NCBI GenBank assembly: GCA_937895435.1
Contig: CALAXT010000003.1
Span: forward strand, 1 to 60,057
Origin: an uncultured Paracoccaceae bacterium
GTDB taxonomy: Bacteria > Pseudomonadota > Alphaproteobacteria > Rhodobacterales > Rhodobacteraceae
Length of the DNA: 60,057 nucleotides
Reading direction: 5' to 3'
Shown here: positions 8,770 through 16,633 of the stretch, one piece after another
Layout: each line of letters opens with the position of its first letter
How positions within the stretch are numbered: position 1 is the first letter of the stretch
Program-made: the position numbers and the translations under genes
The notes under the pieces: model-generated
The model's database searches: none
The model's input: the letters and a program-made list of their open reading frames with translations, nothing else
What the model was told of the DNA's origin: nothing

Positions 8770-9092
8770 TCGTTCCCAGCCCCCAAATAAAACAGCCCTT
8801 CAAGGCTTTGTGAAAATTGGTGATGCACTCACTTAAACATTTAAAAGATAACAAAACGTGAAAGGATATACCCTTAAGATACATTTAATTCGAGATATAT
8901 CTATTTGATGTTTAAGCAAGCGGAAAGAATAAAAATTTCCATCGTTAGATAAAAATGTGTTCAAAATGTGATAGGGAACACTTGGGTTGCATGCCGCACC
9001 ATATTTTTTGAACGCAGGGGTCTTGTTGAAACAGCAGCGCCCAATGCGACCGCCAATTGACGTTTGATCCGCTTGTTGCCAAAGGAAGAGCG
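8770..9092. other. AT-rich divergent intergenic region
   Basis: This 323-bp spacer separates the small hypothetical gene from phoR and is much richer in A and T than its surroundings between about 8820 and 8960. It holds a TTAA-N7-TTAA sequence at 8874-8888 and a near copy (TTAA-N4-TTAA) at about 8833-8844. Both flanking genes point away, so it should contain two promoters. No coding potential convinces me here, although short frames are open. Confidence 0.6.
8874..8888. promoter_or_regulatory. CtrA-like binding site TTAA-N7-TTAA
   Basis: TTAA at 8874-8877 and TTAA at 8885-8888 are separated by exactly seven bases, matching the full consensus for the alphaproteobacterial cell-cycle and motility regulator CtrA. 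The local AT richness raises the chance of a random match, so the call is tentative. Confidence 0.4.
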
Positions 9093-10142
9093 ATGGAAAT
9101 GATGAAATCTGTTCTGGCCAAAGTGCCGATGCCAGTTTTGTTGATTGGCCCGGGTGAACGGATATTGACCGCAAACCAACTGGCATCTGAGATTTTTGGC
9201 CCCGATATTGAGGGCCGTCACTATATGACTATCTTGCGTCAGCCCGCCGTGCTCGAGGCGGTGGAACGGACGCTGCGATCGGGTGTGCAATCGGTCACGC
9301 GGATCATTTTGTCAGGTATATCGCGTGATACCGTCTATCGCGCTCACAGTGCCCCGGTTCTATTGGATCAAGGTGGGGGGGCACTTGTCAGTTTGGAAGA
9401 CATCACGGATCTAGAACAGGCCATCCAAAGTCGGCGCGATTTTGTGGCCAATGTCAGCCATGAATTGCGCACACCGCTGACGGCACTTTTGGGGTTTATT
9501 CAAACCCTTACGGGTGCTGCGCGCGATGATGCGGTGGCGCGTAATCGGTTTTTGGGCATCATGGAGCGCGAGGCTGAGCGGATGAACCGTTTGGTGGGCG
9601 ATCTTTTGTCGCTGAGCCGGGTTGAGGCCGAGGCCCGCGTGCGACCAACGGAACGCATTGATTTGGTGGCGCTGGTGCGCTCTGCGGTTGATCCGTTGCG
9701 CAGTCTTGCCTCAGAGCAGGGGGTCGAGATTACCGTTGAGACGGATGGGCTGGGGCTGGGTGTGGAAGAACTGATCGTGCATGCCGATCCCGATCAGCTG
9801 ACCCAAGTTGTGACCAATCTGGTTGAAAATGCAGTGAAATACGGTGGCAATGGCAAGGGCGTGCAGGTAGCGCTGTGGCTGAACCCACGCGACCCTGATA
9901 TGCGGGTTCCCGCCGTGACTGTCGCGGTGACAGACCATGGCGACGGGATTGACCCGCTGCATTTGCCGCGACTGACCGAGCGGTTTTACCGCGTCGACAG
10001 TCACCGCTCGCGCGAGAAGGGCGGCACGGGGCTGGGGCTGGCGATTGTCAAACACATCATGAACCGCCACCGTGGGATGCTCCGGATCAAAAGCGATCGG
10101 GGCGTTGGCAGCTGTTTTTCCATCAGTTTGCGCCTGCCATAA
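9093..10142 (+). CDS. phoR: PhoR-type sensor histidine kinase
   Basis: A 349-residue histidine kinase. Residues about 10-110 form a PAS domain without any membrane span, 115-185 hold the dimerisation domain with the phosphoacceptor in NVSHELRTPL, and the ATPase domain has NLVENAVKYGG (N box), DHGDGI (G1) and GGTGLGLAIVKHI (G2). Closest by pattern to PhoR, the phosphate-limitation sensor. I start at ATG 9093, which has AAAGGAAG eight bases upstream; a TTG at 9057 would be in frame but lacks a site. PhoR in relatives is usually followed by pstSCAB-phoU-phoB; here a SulP transporter follows and no response regulator is visible. Confidence 0.8.
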   Translation: MEMMKSVLAKVPMPVLLIGPGERILTANQLASEIFGPDIEGRHYMTILRQPAVLEAVERTLRSGVQSVTRIILSGISRDTVYRAHSAPVLLDQGGGALVSLEDITDLEQAIQSRRDFVANVSHELRTPLTALLGFIQTLTGAARDDAVARNRFLGIMEREAERMNRLVGDLLSLSRVEAEARVRPTERIDLVALVRSAVDPLRSLASEQGVEITVETDGLGLGVEELIVHADPDQLTQVVTNLVENAVKYGGNGKGVQVALWLNPRDPDMRVPAVTVAVTDHGDGIDPLHLPRLTERFYRVDSHRSREKGGTGLGLAIVKHIMNRHRGMLRIKSDRGVGSCFSISLRLP

Positions 10143-10151
10143 GCTGTTTTT

Positions 10152-10186
10152 GGCGTTTGGCGCTTTTCCTTGGGGGCCAAACCGCC
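10152..10186 (+). terminator. Hairpin between phoR and the SulP gene
   Basis: A 10-bp stem with one bulged base pairs 10152-10161 with 10176-10186, starting ten bases after the phoR stop. No U run follows, so it may be a weak or Rho-assisted terminator or an mRNA end-protecting structure. Confidence 0.35.
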
Positions 10187-10270
10187 TATTGGCACGCAAT
10201 CCTCGTTGCCCCGTTTCAAGGGCCGCGCTTTCTCAGGGCCTGAGCCCGCTTCCCAAAGGACCCATGCCCA

Positions 10271-11755
10271 ATGATCAGCCGTGATGACTATATCAAACAG
10301 TGGTTTGGAAATGTGCGTGGCGATCTATTGTCTGGGTTGGTGGTGGCTTTGGCGCTGATACCAGAGGCGATTGCTTTTTCGATTATTGCCGGGGTGGATC
10401 CCAAAGTGGGGCTTTATGCCAGCTTTGCTATCGCAGTGGTGGCGGCGATTGCGGGCGGGCGACCGGGTATGATTTCGGCTGCAACGGCTGCAACAGCGGT
10501 GTTGATGGTGACTTTGGTGCGCGATCATGGGCTGCAATATTTGCTGGCGGCCAGCGTGCTGGCGGGGGTGCTGCAGATTGGGGCAGGGGTGTTTCGGCTG
10601 GGCTATGTGATGCGCTTTGTATCGCGCTCGGTCATGACGGGCTTTGTCAATGCATTGGCCATTTTGATCTTCATGGCGCAATTGCCGGAATTGATTGATG
10701 TTCCGGTGCTAACCTATGGTTTGGTCGCGATGGGCTTGGCGATTATTTATCTGTTCCCTCGTCTGACAAAGGCGGTGCCCTCGCCTTTGGTCACGATTGT
10801 GGTTTTGACTGCCCTGACGCTGGGTATGGGGCTGGATGTGCGCACCGTAGGCGATATGGGGGATTTGCCGGATACTTTGCCGGTGTTCTTACTGCCGCAA
10901 ATACCACTGACGTTTGAGACATTACAGATCATCCTGCCCTATTCGGTTGCGGTGGCGGTGGTGGGCTTATTGGAAAGCTTGATGACGCAGAACATCGTTG
11001 ATGAAATGACCGACACCGTATCTGACCGCGATCAGGAATGTGTTGGCCAGGGCTTGGGCAACATTGCCACCGGCTTTATCGGTGGCATGGCGGGCTGTGC
11101 CATGATTGGCCAATCGGTGATCAACGTGAAATCTGGTGGGCGTGGGCGGCTGTCTTGCTTTACTGCGGGGGTGATGCTGCTGGTCTTTTGCGTGGGTTTA
11201 GGCGATTGGGTCGCGCGCATTCCAATGGCCGCTTTGGTGTCAATCATGATCATGGTGTCTATTGGCACCTTTTCGTGGTCGTCCATTCTGGCGCTGCGCA
11301 GCCATCCAACCTCATCATCAATCGTGATGCTGGCAACGGTGGTATTTGTGGTCTTTACCCACAATTTGGCGATTGGTGTTTTGGTGGGGGTGTTGCTGTC
11401 TGGCATTTTCTTTGCCGCAAAAATTGCCCAGCTGTTTCGCGTGCGATCAGTGTTGTCAGACGATGGCGCACGGCGGGTTTATTTTGTTGAGGGGCAGCTG
11501 TTCTTTGCATCGGTTGAAGATTTCATGCGCGCCTTTGATTTCAAAGAGGGCATCCGCGACATCACCATTGACGTCAGCCAAGCGCATATCTGGGATATCT
11601 CATCTGTCGCTGCACTTGATCTGGCAGTGATGAAATTTCGCCGGATGGGCACGCAGGTCACCATCACGGGGATGAATGCCGCCAGTGATACAATTGTCGA
11701 TAAACTGGCCCTGCATGACAAGCCTGGCGCGTTGGACAAAATTGCGGTGCATTAG
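10271..11755 (+). CDS. SulP family inorganic anion transporter with STAS domain
   Basis: A 494-residue membrane protein, close to the short bacterial SulP form. The N-terminal signature [21 protein letters not shown] near residues 22-42 is diagnostic, followed by about 11-12 hydrophobic spans to residue 380, then a cytoplasmic STAS domain (about 395-494) with [21 protein letters not shown]. SulP proteins import sulfate, bicarbonate, chloride or dicarboxylates; the substrate cannot be read from the sequence. The gamma carbonic anhydrase three genes upstream makes bicarbonate a reasonable guess but is not proof. It lies 128 bp behind phoR with AAAGGA in front of the ATG and is convergent with ychF. 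Confidence 0.88.
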   Translation: MISRDDYIKQWFGNVRGDLLSGLVVALALIPEAIAFSIIAGVDPKVGLYASFAIAVVAAIAGGRPGMISAATAATAVLMVTLVRDHGLQYLLAASVLAGVLQIGAGVFRLGYVMRFVSRSVMTGFVNALAILIFMAQLPELIDVPVLTYGLVAMGLAIIYLFPRLTKAVPSPLVTIVVLTALTLGMGLDVRTVGDMGDLPDTLPVFLLPQIPLTFETLQIILPYSVAVAVVGLLESLMTQNIVDEMTDTVSDRDQECVGQGLGNIATGFIGGMAGCAMIGQSVINVKSGGRGRLSCFTAGVMLLVFCVGLGDWVARIPMAALVSIMIMVSIGTFSWSSILALRSHPTSSSIVMLATVVFVVFTHNLAIGVLVGVLLSGIFFAAKIAQLFRVRSVLSDDGARRVYFVEGQLFFASVEDFMRAFDFKEGIRDITIDVSQAHIWDISSVAALDLAVMKFRRMGTQVTITGMNAASDTIVDKLALHDKPGALDKIAVH

Positions 11756-11767
11756 CGGCAGGCCTGA

Positions 11768-11796
11768 CCTGTGCTCCACAATACGTGGGGCACAGG
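11768..11796. terminator. Bidirectional hairpin between sulP and ychF
   Basis: A 12-bp stem (11768-11779 with 11785-11796, one T-G wobble) with a 5-nt loop lies in the 60-bp gap between two convergent genes. Neither strand has a following U run, so it is a terminator-like structure without the classical tail. Confidence 0.5.
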
Positions 11797-11815
11797 CAAA
11801 GACTGCAGATCGGGC

Positions 11816-12913
11816 TTAGGCGTTGAACAAAAAGTGTAACACGTCGCCGTCTTTGACCAGATAGGTCTTACCTTCAATCCGCAGCTTGCCGGCCTCTCGC
11901 GCGCCCGCTTCACCGTTGCCGGCAATATAGTCGTCATACGCGATGGTTTCTGAGCGGATGAACCCACGTTCAAAATCACCATGGATGACGCCCGCAGCGG
12001 CGGGGGCCAGTGTGTTGGCCGGAATGGTCCAAGCGCGTGCCTCTTTGGGGCCAACCGTGAAATAAGTCTGCAAGCCCAAAAGTGCATAACCCGCCCGGAT
12101 CAGTCGCGACAGTCCAGCCTCATTCAGACCCATTTCGGCCAAAAACATCTCGGCCTCATCGGCGTCAAGCTGGCTGATCTCTTCTTCAATTTTGGCCGAA
12201 ATAACGACGATTCCGGCACCCTGTGTGGCGGCCATTTCGGCCACTTTTGCCGACAGGCCATTGCCTGTTCCCGCAGCGTTTTCCTCGACATTGCACACAA
12301 ACAGCACCGGCTTGGCGGTCAAAAGCTGCAAGAGCCCCCAAGCGCGGCGGTCATCTGCTGCAATCTCAACCGTGCGAGCGGGCCGCCCTGCTTCCAAAGC
12401 GCCAAGTGCCAACCGCAACAGCCGGTCTTGGTCAACCGCTTCCTTGTCGCCCCCTTTGATCTTGCGCGACAGATTGGCGAGCCGCCGTTCGATCGATTCC
12501 AGATCGGCCAGCATCAGCTCGGTTTCAATTGTCTCAGCATCGGCCAGCGGGTCAATTCGGCCTTCGACATGGGTAATGTCATCGTCTTCAAAGCAGCGCA
12601 GCACGTGTGCAATTGCGTCGCATTCGCGGATATTGGCCAGAAACTGGTTGCCCAGACCCTCGCCCTTGGATGCGCCGCGCACAAGTCCGGCGATATCAAC
12701 AAAGGTCATGCGTGTTGGGATGATCTGTTTTGATCCGGCGATGGCGGCCAATTTGTCCAAACGCGGATCAGGCACGGCCACCTCGCCCACATTGGGCTCA
12801 ATGGTGCAGAACGGGAAATTGGCAGCCTGTGCGGCTGCGGTCCGGGTGAGCGCATTGAAAAGTGTCGACTTGCCAACATTTGGCATGCCCACGATGCCCA
12901 TCTTAAAACCCAT
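11816..12913 (-). CDS. ychF: Redox-regulated ATPase YchF (Obg family)
   Basis: A 365-residue translation-associated ATPase, the usual YchF length. P-loop GMPNVGKST near residue 10, [16 protein letters not shown] near 71-86 (G3), and the altered G4 motif NVEE near 205, which explains the preference of this family for ATP over GTP. The C-terminal TGS domain ends in [15 protein letters not shown]. The frame is open 129 residues further upstream, but I start at the ATG complementary to 12911-12913, where the conserved [12 protein letters not shown] begins. It diverges from trpA over 159 bp containing a perfect inverted repeat. Confidence 0.96.
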   Translation of the reverse strand: MGFKMGIVGMPNVGKSTLFNALTRTAAAQAANFPFCTIEPNVGEVAVPDPRLDKLAAIAGSKQIIPTRMTFVDIAGLVRGASKGEGLGNQFLANIRECDAIAHVLRCFEDDDITHVEGRIDPLADAETIETELMLADLESIERRLANLSRKIKGGDKEAVDQDRLLRLALGALEAGRPARTVEIAADDRRAWGLLQLLTAKPVLFVCNVEENAAGTGNGLSAKVAEMAATQGAGIVVISAKIEEEISQLDADEAEMFLAEMGLNEAGLSRLIRAGYALLGLQTYFTVGPKEARAWTIPANTLAPAAAGVIHGDFERGFIRSETIAYDDYIAGNGEAGAREAGKLRIEGKTYLVKDGDVLHFLFNA

Positions 12914-12996
12914 GATCTTGCCCCTTTGCCCTGCTTGCCCGCTTTTAGGCGGCACCCGGTCTGGGTGCAAGCACCGCTTGGCGTGCATTTTGGCGT

Positions 12997-13045
12997 GGTT
13001 TGCGGCATGGGGGGCATTGATTTTCTGCCCCCCATGCCGCAAACC
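12997..13045. repeat. Perfect 20-bp inverted repeat between ychF and trpA
   Basis: Arms 12997-13016 and 13026-13045 are perfectly complementary over 20 bp with a 9-nt loop (TTGATTTTC). It lies in the trpA leader, 27 bp before the trpA ATG, and about 83 bp upstream of the ychF ATG. There is no U run on either side, so it is not a classical terminator. It may be a leader hairpin controlling trpA, a large operator, or a cruciform-forming element. Confidence 0.85.
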
Positions 13046-13072
13046 GCCCAAAACCCTACGGAGGCACCTGGC

Positions 13073-13864
13073 ATGAGCAGAATCGATGATAAATTCGCGG
13101 CGCTGCGCGCGGTCGGGCGCAAGGCATTTGTGTCCTATATCATGGCAGGGGATCGCGACTATGACACCTCGCTTGCGGTGATGCAGGGTTTGCCTGGCGC
13201 GGGCGTCGATATCATTGAGTTGGGCATGCCATTTACCGATCCGATGGCTGATGGCGGTACGATCCAATTGGCTGGCCAACGCGCGCTGGAAGGTGGGCAA
13301 ACACTTGTGCGCACGCTGGATATGGTGCGGTCTTTTCGCAAAACTGACACCACGACGCCGATCGTGTTCATGGGGTATTACAATCCGATCTATTCGCGCG
13401 GTGTCACCCGGTTTTTGGCTGATGCCAAAGAGGCCGGCGTTGATGGGCTGATTGTGGTTGACCTGCCACCTGAGGAAGACACCGAACTTTGCCTGCCGGC
13501 GCAGGCGGCGGGGCTGAACTTTATTCGTCTGGCCACCCCGACCACTGATGACAAGCGCCTGCCCAAAGTGCTGAGCAATACATCAGGCTTTGTTTATTAT
13601 GTGTCTATAACGGGCATCACGGGCGCTGCGGCGGCGCAGGCCGGCGACGTTGGCCCAGAAGTGGCGCGGATTAAAGCGCAAACCGATCTGCCGATCATTG
13701 TTGGTTTCGGCATCACCACGCCTGAAGCCGCACGTGACATTGCGCGCGTTGCAGACGGTTGTGTGGTGGGATCTGCAATCGTTGCCAAAATCGCCCAAGG
13801 CGCTTCGGTGGATGAAGTTTTGGCGTTTGTGGCGGGCCTGGCCGAGGGCGCGCATTCAGCCTGA
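13073..13864 (+). CDS. trpA: Tryptophan synthase alpha chain
   Basis: The alpha subunit cleaves indole-3-glycerol phosphate to indole and glyceraldehyde 3-phosphate for channeling to TrpB. At 263 residues it has the family length. The catalytic glutamate and aspartate lie in [14 protein letters not shown] near residues 48-62, and [10 protein letters not shown] near 205 and GCVVGSAIV near 227 bind phosphate. The ATG at 13073 follows GGAGG at 13060-13064; a longer open frame upstream overlaps the inverted repeat and is not needed. trpB and trpF lie at the other end of the window, so trpA is unlinked from its partner and must be co-regulated separately. Confidence 0.95.
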   Translation: MSRIDDKFAALRAVGRKAFVSYIMAGDRDYDTSLAVMQGLPGAGVDIIELGMPFTDPMADGGTIQLAGQRALEGGQTLVRTLDMVRSFRKTDTTTPIVFMGYYNPIYSRGVTRFLADAKEAGVDGLIVVDLPPEEDTELCLPAQAAGLNFIRLATPTTDDKRLPKVLSNTSGFVYYVSITGITGAAAAQAGDVGPEVARIKAQTDLPIIVGFGITTPEAARDIARVADGCVVGSAIVAKIAQGASVDEVLAFVAGLAEGAHSA

Positions 13865-13878
13865 CCGCTTGCCCTGTG

Positions 13879-15156
13879 TCAGGCCGTCGGCGGCATGGTG
13901 GGGGGGACAGCTGGCGTTTCAGGCCCGCGCTGCTCGCCTTGGCTGGGTGTTATCCCCATTGGGGCCAAAACGGCCCAGACATGCGCTGGCACCATGTTTT
14001 TGATGCGCGCCGGAAAGGCGCGGCGCAGGTGCAAAACGGTTTCAATCGCCTTCATCTCGACCCGTGCGCGGGCAAATTCCAAACCGCGTGGGCCAATACG
14101 GGGCTGTAAAAACGCCACCACCGGGCGCAACCAATCGGGCATGGCGCGCAGCGGCAAGCCGCCTGCTGCGCGTTCGGTGTTTTGCAGAAACCCTTTGACC
14201 GCACCCGTGCGATTGCCTTTGCTGCCCAAGGGTGCCGTGTGCAGTTGCCCTGCCAACAGCTCTAACATTTCGGCGCCGCGGGCATTGCGCACGATCACCC
14301 ATTGATCCCCTTCGCCCGCCATATATCCCACCGTGATATCGGCCAAACGATTGGTATAATCGACACAGGTCTTGCAGGTCATTGGAAAGAAGTCGGCGGG
14401 CAGTTTGGATATTGGCAACTTTAAGAATGGTACTGTTTTTGGTGAGCGGCCATCATCAAAGCGCAATTCCACCCGGTAGTCGGCGCGAAACTCAAGGTAA
14501 CTGACAGTTTCGGGATTCGGGTCAAGCAATTTGAGAAAGCTGTGAAAATTCTCGGTGGTTGTATTGTCCGAACAGGGTGTGCCGATCACATATATCCGCT
14601 CAAACCCCAGTTCGGATTCCAGCGCGCGCAGGGCATGCACCTGGCAAGGTATGCCGATCAATGCGATACGTTTATGGCCTGCGTCCCGCGCAGGTTCCAA
14701 CAGCGCAAGCGTCGGGCCAAAGCCCATGCGCATGCCGCGACACGCAGCCATTTGCGCGGGGTCTGTGACAATCACGGGCAGGGGTTTCCAACGATCATCC
14801 GGGTCTGGTGCAACCGTTAAAACTGCATCAATTGCCCCGGATTCCAACAAGCGGGCGGCCAGTGTGGTGGTGATCCCACTCCATTGCGCGCCGGGGGCGG
14901 CTTGGGTCAGCCGCGCGCGCAGCATGGCGTGATGCGGGCCGAAAAACCGCTGATCTGGGTGGCTTAAATCGGCCGAAGTTCCGTGACTGGCAATTTCCAG
15001 CGCAGGATAATCGGGTTGAATAAACTGACATGCCCGCCCGCATGCTCGGCCGTCGCCCATCCGCGATATCCCACAATCTGTGCAAAGGCCTGGCCGTGGG
15101 GCGCCACCCAAATGTGGTGCGGAAAGACCGGCAGACGAGGGGGGGGGATTTGGCAT
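13879..15156 (-). CDS. FrhB-family iron-sulfur flavoprotein, BciB-like
   Basis: A 425-residue protein with FrhB N- and C-terminal domains (coenzyme F420 hydrogenase/dehydrogenase beta subunit family). An N-terminal cluster motif C25-x2-C28-x10-C39-x3-C43 and an MTCKTCVDYTNRLADITVG segment near residue 290 indicate iron-sulfur binding. The nearest characterised relatives by layout are BciB, the ferredoxin-dependent divinyl-chlorophyllide 8-vinyl reductase, and 7-hydroxymethyl-chlorophyll a reductase, but no photosynthesis gene is in the window. The start ATG complementary to 15154-15156 is preferred over an upstream TTG. A proline-rich tail ends the protein. It is convergent with trpA and divergent from an RND pump. 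Function beyond redox flavoprotein is unknown. Confidence 0.75.
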   Translation of the reverse strand: MPNPPPSSAGLSAPHLGGAPRPGLCTDCGISRMGDGRACGRACQFIQPDYPALEIASHGTSADLSHPDQRFFGPHHAMLRARLTQAAPGAQWSGITTTLAARLLESGAIDAVLTVAPDPDDRWKPLPVIVTDPAQMAACRGMRMGFGPTLALLEPARDAGHKRIALIGIPCQVHALRALESELGFERIYVIGTPCSDNTTTENFHSFLKLLDPNPETVSYLEFRADYRVELRFDDGRSPKTVPFLKLPISKLPADFFPMTCKTCVDYTNRLADITVGYMAGEGDQWVIVRNARGAEMLELLAGQLHTAPLGSKGNRTGAVKGFLQNTERAAGGLPLRAMPDWLRPVVAFLQPRIGPRGLEFARARVEMKAIETVLHLRRAFPARIKNMVPAHVWAVLAPMGITPSQGEQRGPETPAVPPTMPPTA

Positions 15157-15535
15157 GGTGATCGTCTTTCTTGGGCAGAACCCTGATGGTGTCTTTGTCG
15201 AAACCTGTCGCGGCAACTTGTCAGAAAAGACTGACAACTGCAGCCTATCGCCAGAATGACAACCCTGCCAAGGGACTTCCAGATCAAAGGTGATGTGGTT
15301 GTCGGTGTTTGTAAATTAATCACATTTTTCATTGTCAAGTCGCACAAGAACCCAGCGCATTTACCGCAAATCAGCCTAGGTGTGCCCTTGGGTGCAGCGT
15401 GGGGATGAACGGCTTGGCAACTCTGCTGTGGCGTAACCAGCGTCAAGCACAATCAAAGGTTGCTTTGACGTGTGCGCAAAGTTAACCCTGATGCGTGACT
15501 GGCCACAGGCCTGTTGGCAGCATTGGGAGTGGCTT
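15157..15535. other. Divergent intergenic region upstream of the RND pump
   Basis: This 379-bp spacer has no convincing gene. It should contain promoters for the BciB-like gene and the RND pair. The section 15305-15345 is AT-rich. An imperfect inverted repeat at 15441-15470 lies 66 bp before the adaptor-gene ATG. No regulator gene is adjacent, so a local TetR-type repressor is absent. Confidence 0.6.
15441..15470. promoter_or_regulatory. Inverted repeat upstream of the RND operon
   Basis: CGTCAAGCA at 15441-15449 and TGCTTTGACG at 15461-15470 are complementary apart from one inserted base, with an 11-nt centre. The size fits a dimeric repressor operator or a leader hairpin. Binding protein unknown. 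Confidence 0.35.
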
Positions 15536-16630
15536 ATGCGCAAATTGGTTTTTCTGGCCATCCTGGCCCTTTCGGCACCTGCAGCCGCGCAACAGATGGG
15601 GGCGCCGATGCCGGCAGTTGTCGTTGCGGCTGTCGAAAGTGGAGATTTGGCCAACACCGTCAGCGTCAATGGCCGTTTGAAAGCGGATCAGGCTGTCGAT
15701 CTGCGCGCGCGCGTCAGCGGCACGCTGCGCGAGATGCGATTCGCGTCTGGTGATACCGTTGCGGCGGGCGATGTGCTGTTTGTGCTCGACAGCGATTTGG
15801 CGCGGGCAGCTGTGCAAGAGGCGCAGGGCGCGCTGCTGGGGGCCGAGGCTGCCCGCGATTTGGCGCGCCTTGAACGCGATCGCATTGCGGAGTTGGTTGC
15901 GCGCGAAACCGCAGCCCAAGCCCAGTTGGATCAGGCGCAGGCATCGCTGCGTCGGTCTGAGGGCGAAGTTCTGCGCCTGCAAGCCGGTGTTGATCGGGCG
16001 ACGCTGAATCTGGCCTATGCCGAAGTTGTGGCACCGTTTACTGGGCGCGTTGGGGCGCCCAGTGTGGATGTGGGGGCCTTTGTCGGGCCTGAAACGGGCG
16101 CGCTGGCGCGGTTGATCAAACTTGATCCGATTCACGTGGAATTCTCTGTTTCAACGGCAGTGCTGCGCAGCTATTGGGCTGCGCGCGCCGTAGGCACTGC
16201 GGGTGCTGTCGGTTCTGTAACGCTGGGGCTGGCCGATGGGCGCACCCATACGGGCGTCGGGATGATTGACTTTGTTGATGCGGCCGTCAACGCGAACACT
16301 GACAGCGTGGCGCTGCGGGCGCGGTTTGACAACCCAAATGGCACATTGCTGGATGGTGAGTTGGTGCGGGTCGGGCTGCGCACAACACCGCCGCAGCCCG
16401 TGTTGCACATCCCACAGCGTGCGGTTCTTCGTGATATTCAGGGCGCTTTTGTGCTGGTGGTAGATGCACAGGGGCGGGTGGCCCAGCAACGTGTTGATGT
16501 GGCCCGCATACAAGACGGCCGCGCCGTGATTTCTGAGGGTTTGACCGAAGGCATGCGGGTGATCACCGAGGGTGCCAACAAAGCCCGCCCTGGCATGCAG
16601 GTTGATGCCGCGCTGGAAGGGGGCCTGTAG
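15536..16630 (+). CDS. RND efflux system periplasmic adaptor (membrane fusion protein)
   Basis: A 364-residue HlyD/AcrA-type adaptor linking an inner-membrane RND pump to an outer-membrane channel. A signal peptide (MRKLVFLAILALSAPAAA) is followed by the lipoyl half-motif VDLRARVSGTLREMRF near residues 45-60, a coiled-coil hairpin about 85-150 with LDQAQASLRRSEGEV, the second lipoyl half VVAPFTGRVGAPSVDVG, and beta-barrel and membrane-proximal domains. There is no lipobox, so it is probably soluble in the periplasm. The ATG at 15536 is chosen because GGGAG precedes it and the signal peptide starts there. It is followed after 3 bp by the RND pump gene. Confidence 0.92.
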   Translation: MRKLVFLAILALSAPAAAQQMGAPMPAVVVAAVESGDLANTVSVNGRLKADQAVDLRARVSGTLREMRFASGDTVAAGDVLFVLDSDLARAAVQEAQGALLGAEAARDLARLERDRIAELVARETAAQAQLDQAQASLRRSEGEVLRLQAGVDRATLNLAYAEVVAPFTGRVGAPSVDVGAFVGPETGALARLIKLDPIHVEFSVSTAVLRSYWAARAVGTAGAVGSVTLGLADGRTHTGVGMIDFVDAAVNANTDSVALRARFDNPNGTLLDGELVRVGLRTTPPQPVLHIPQRAVLRDIQGAFVLVVDAQGRVAQQRVDVARIQDGRAVISEGLTEGMRVITEGANKARPGMQVDAALEGGL

Positions 16631-16633
16631 GCG

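Noticed and set aside
8833-9186. 117-codon minus-strand frame in the AT-rich spacer
   Set aside because: It overlaps the phoR start, lacks a ribosome site and has no recognisable domain; the spacer is better explained as regulatory DNA.
12914-13300. 129-codon upstream extension of ychF
   Set aside because: It would cover the inverted repeat and the trpA start on the other strand, and YchF proteins begin at MGFKMGIVG.
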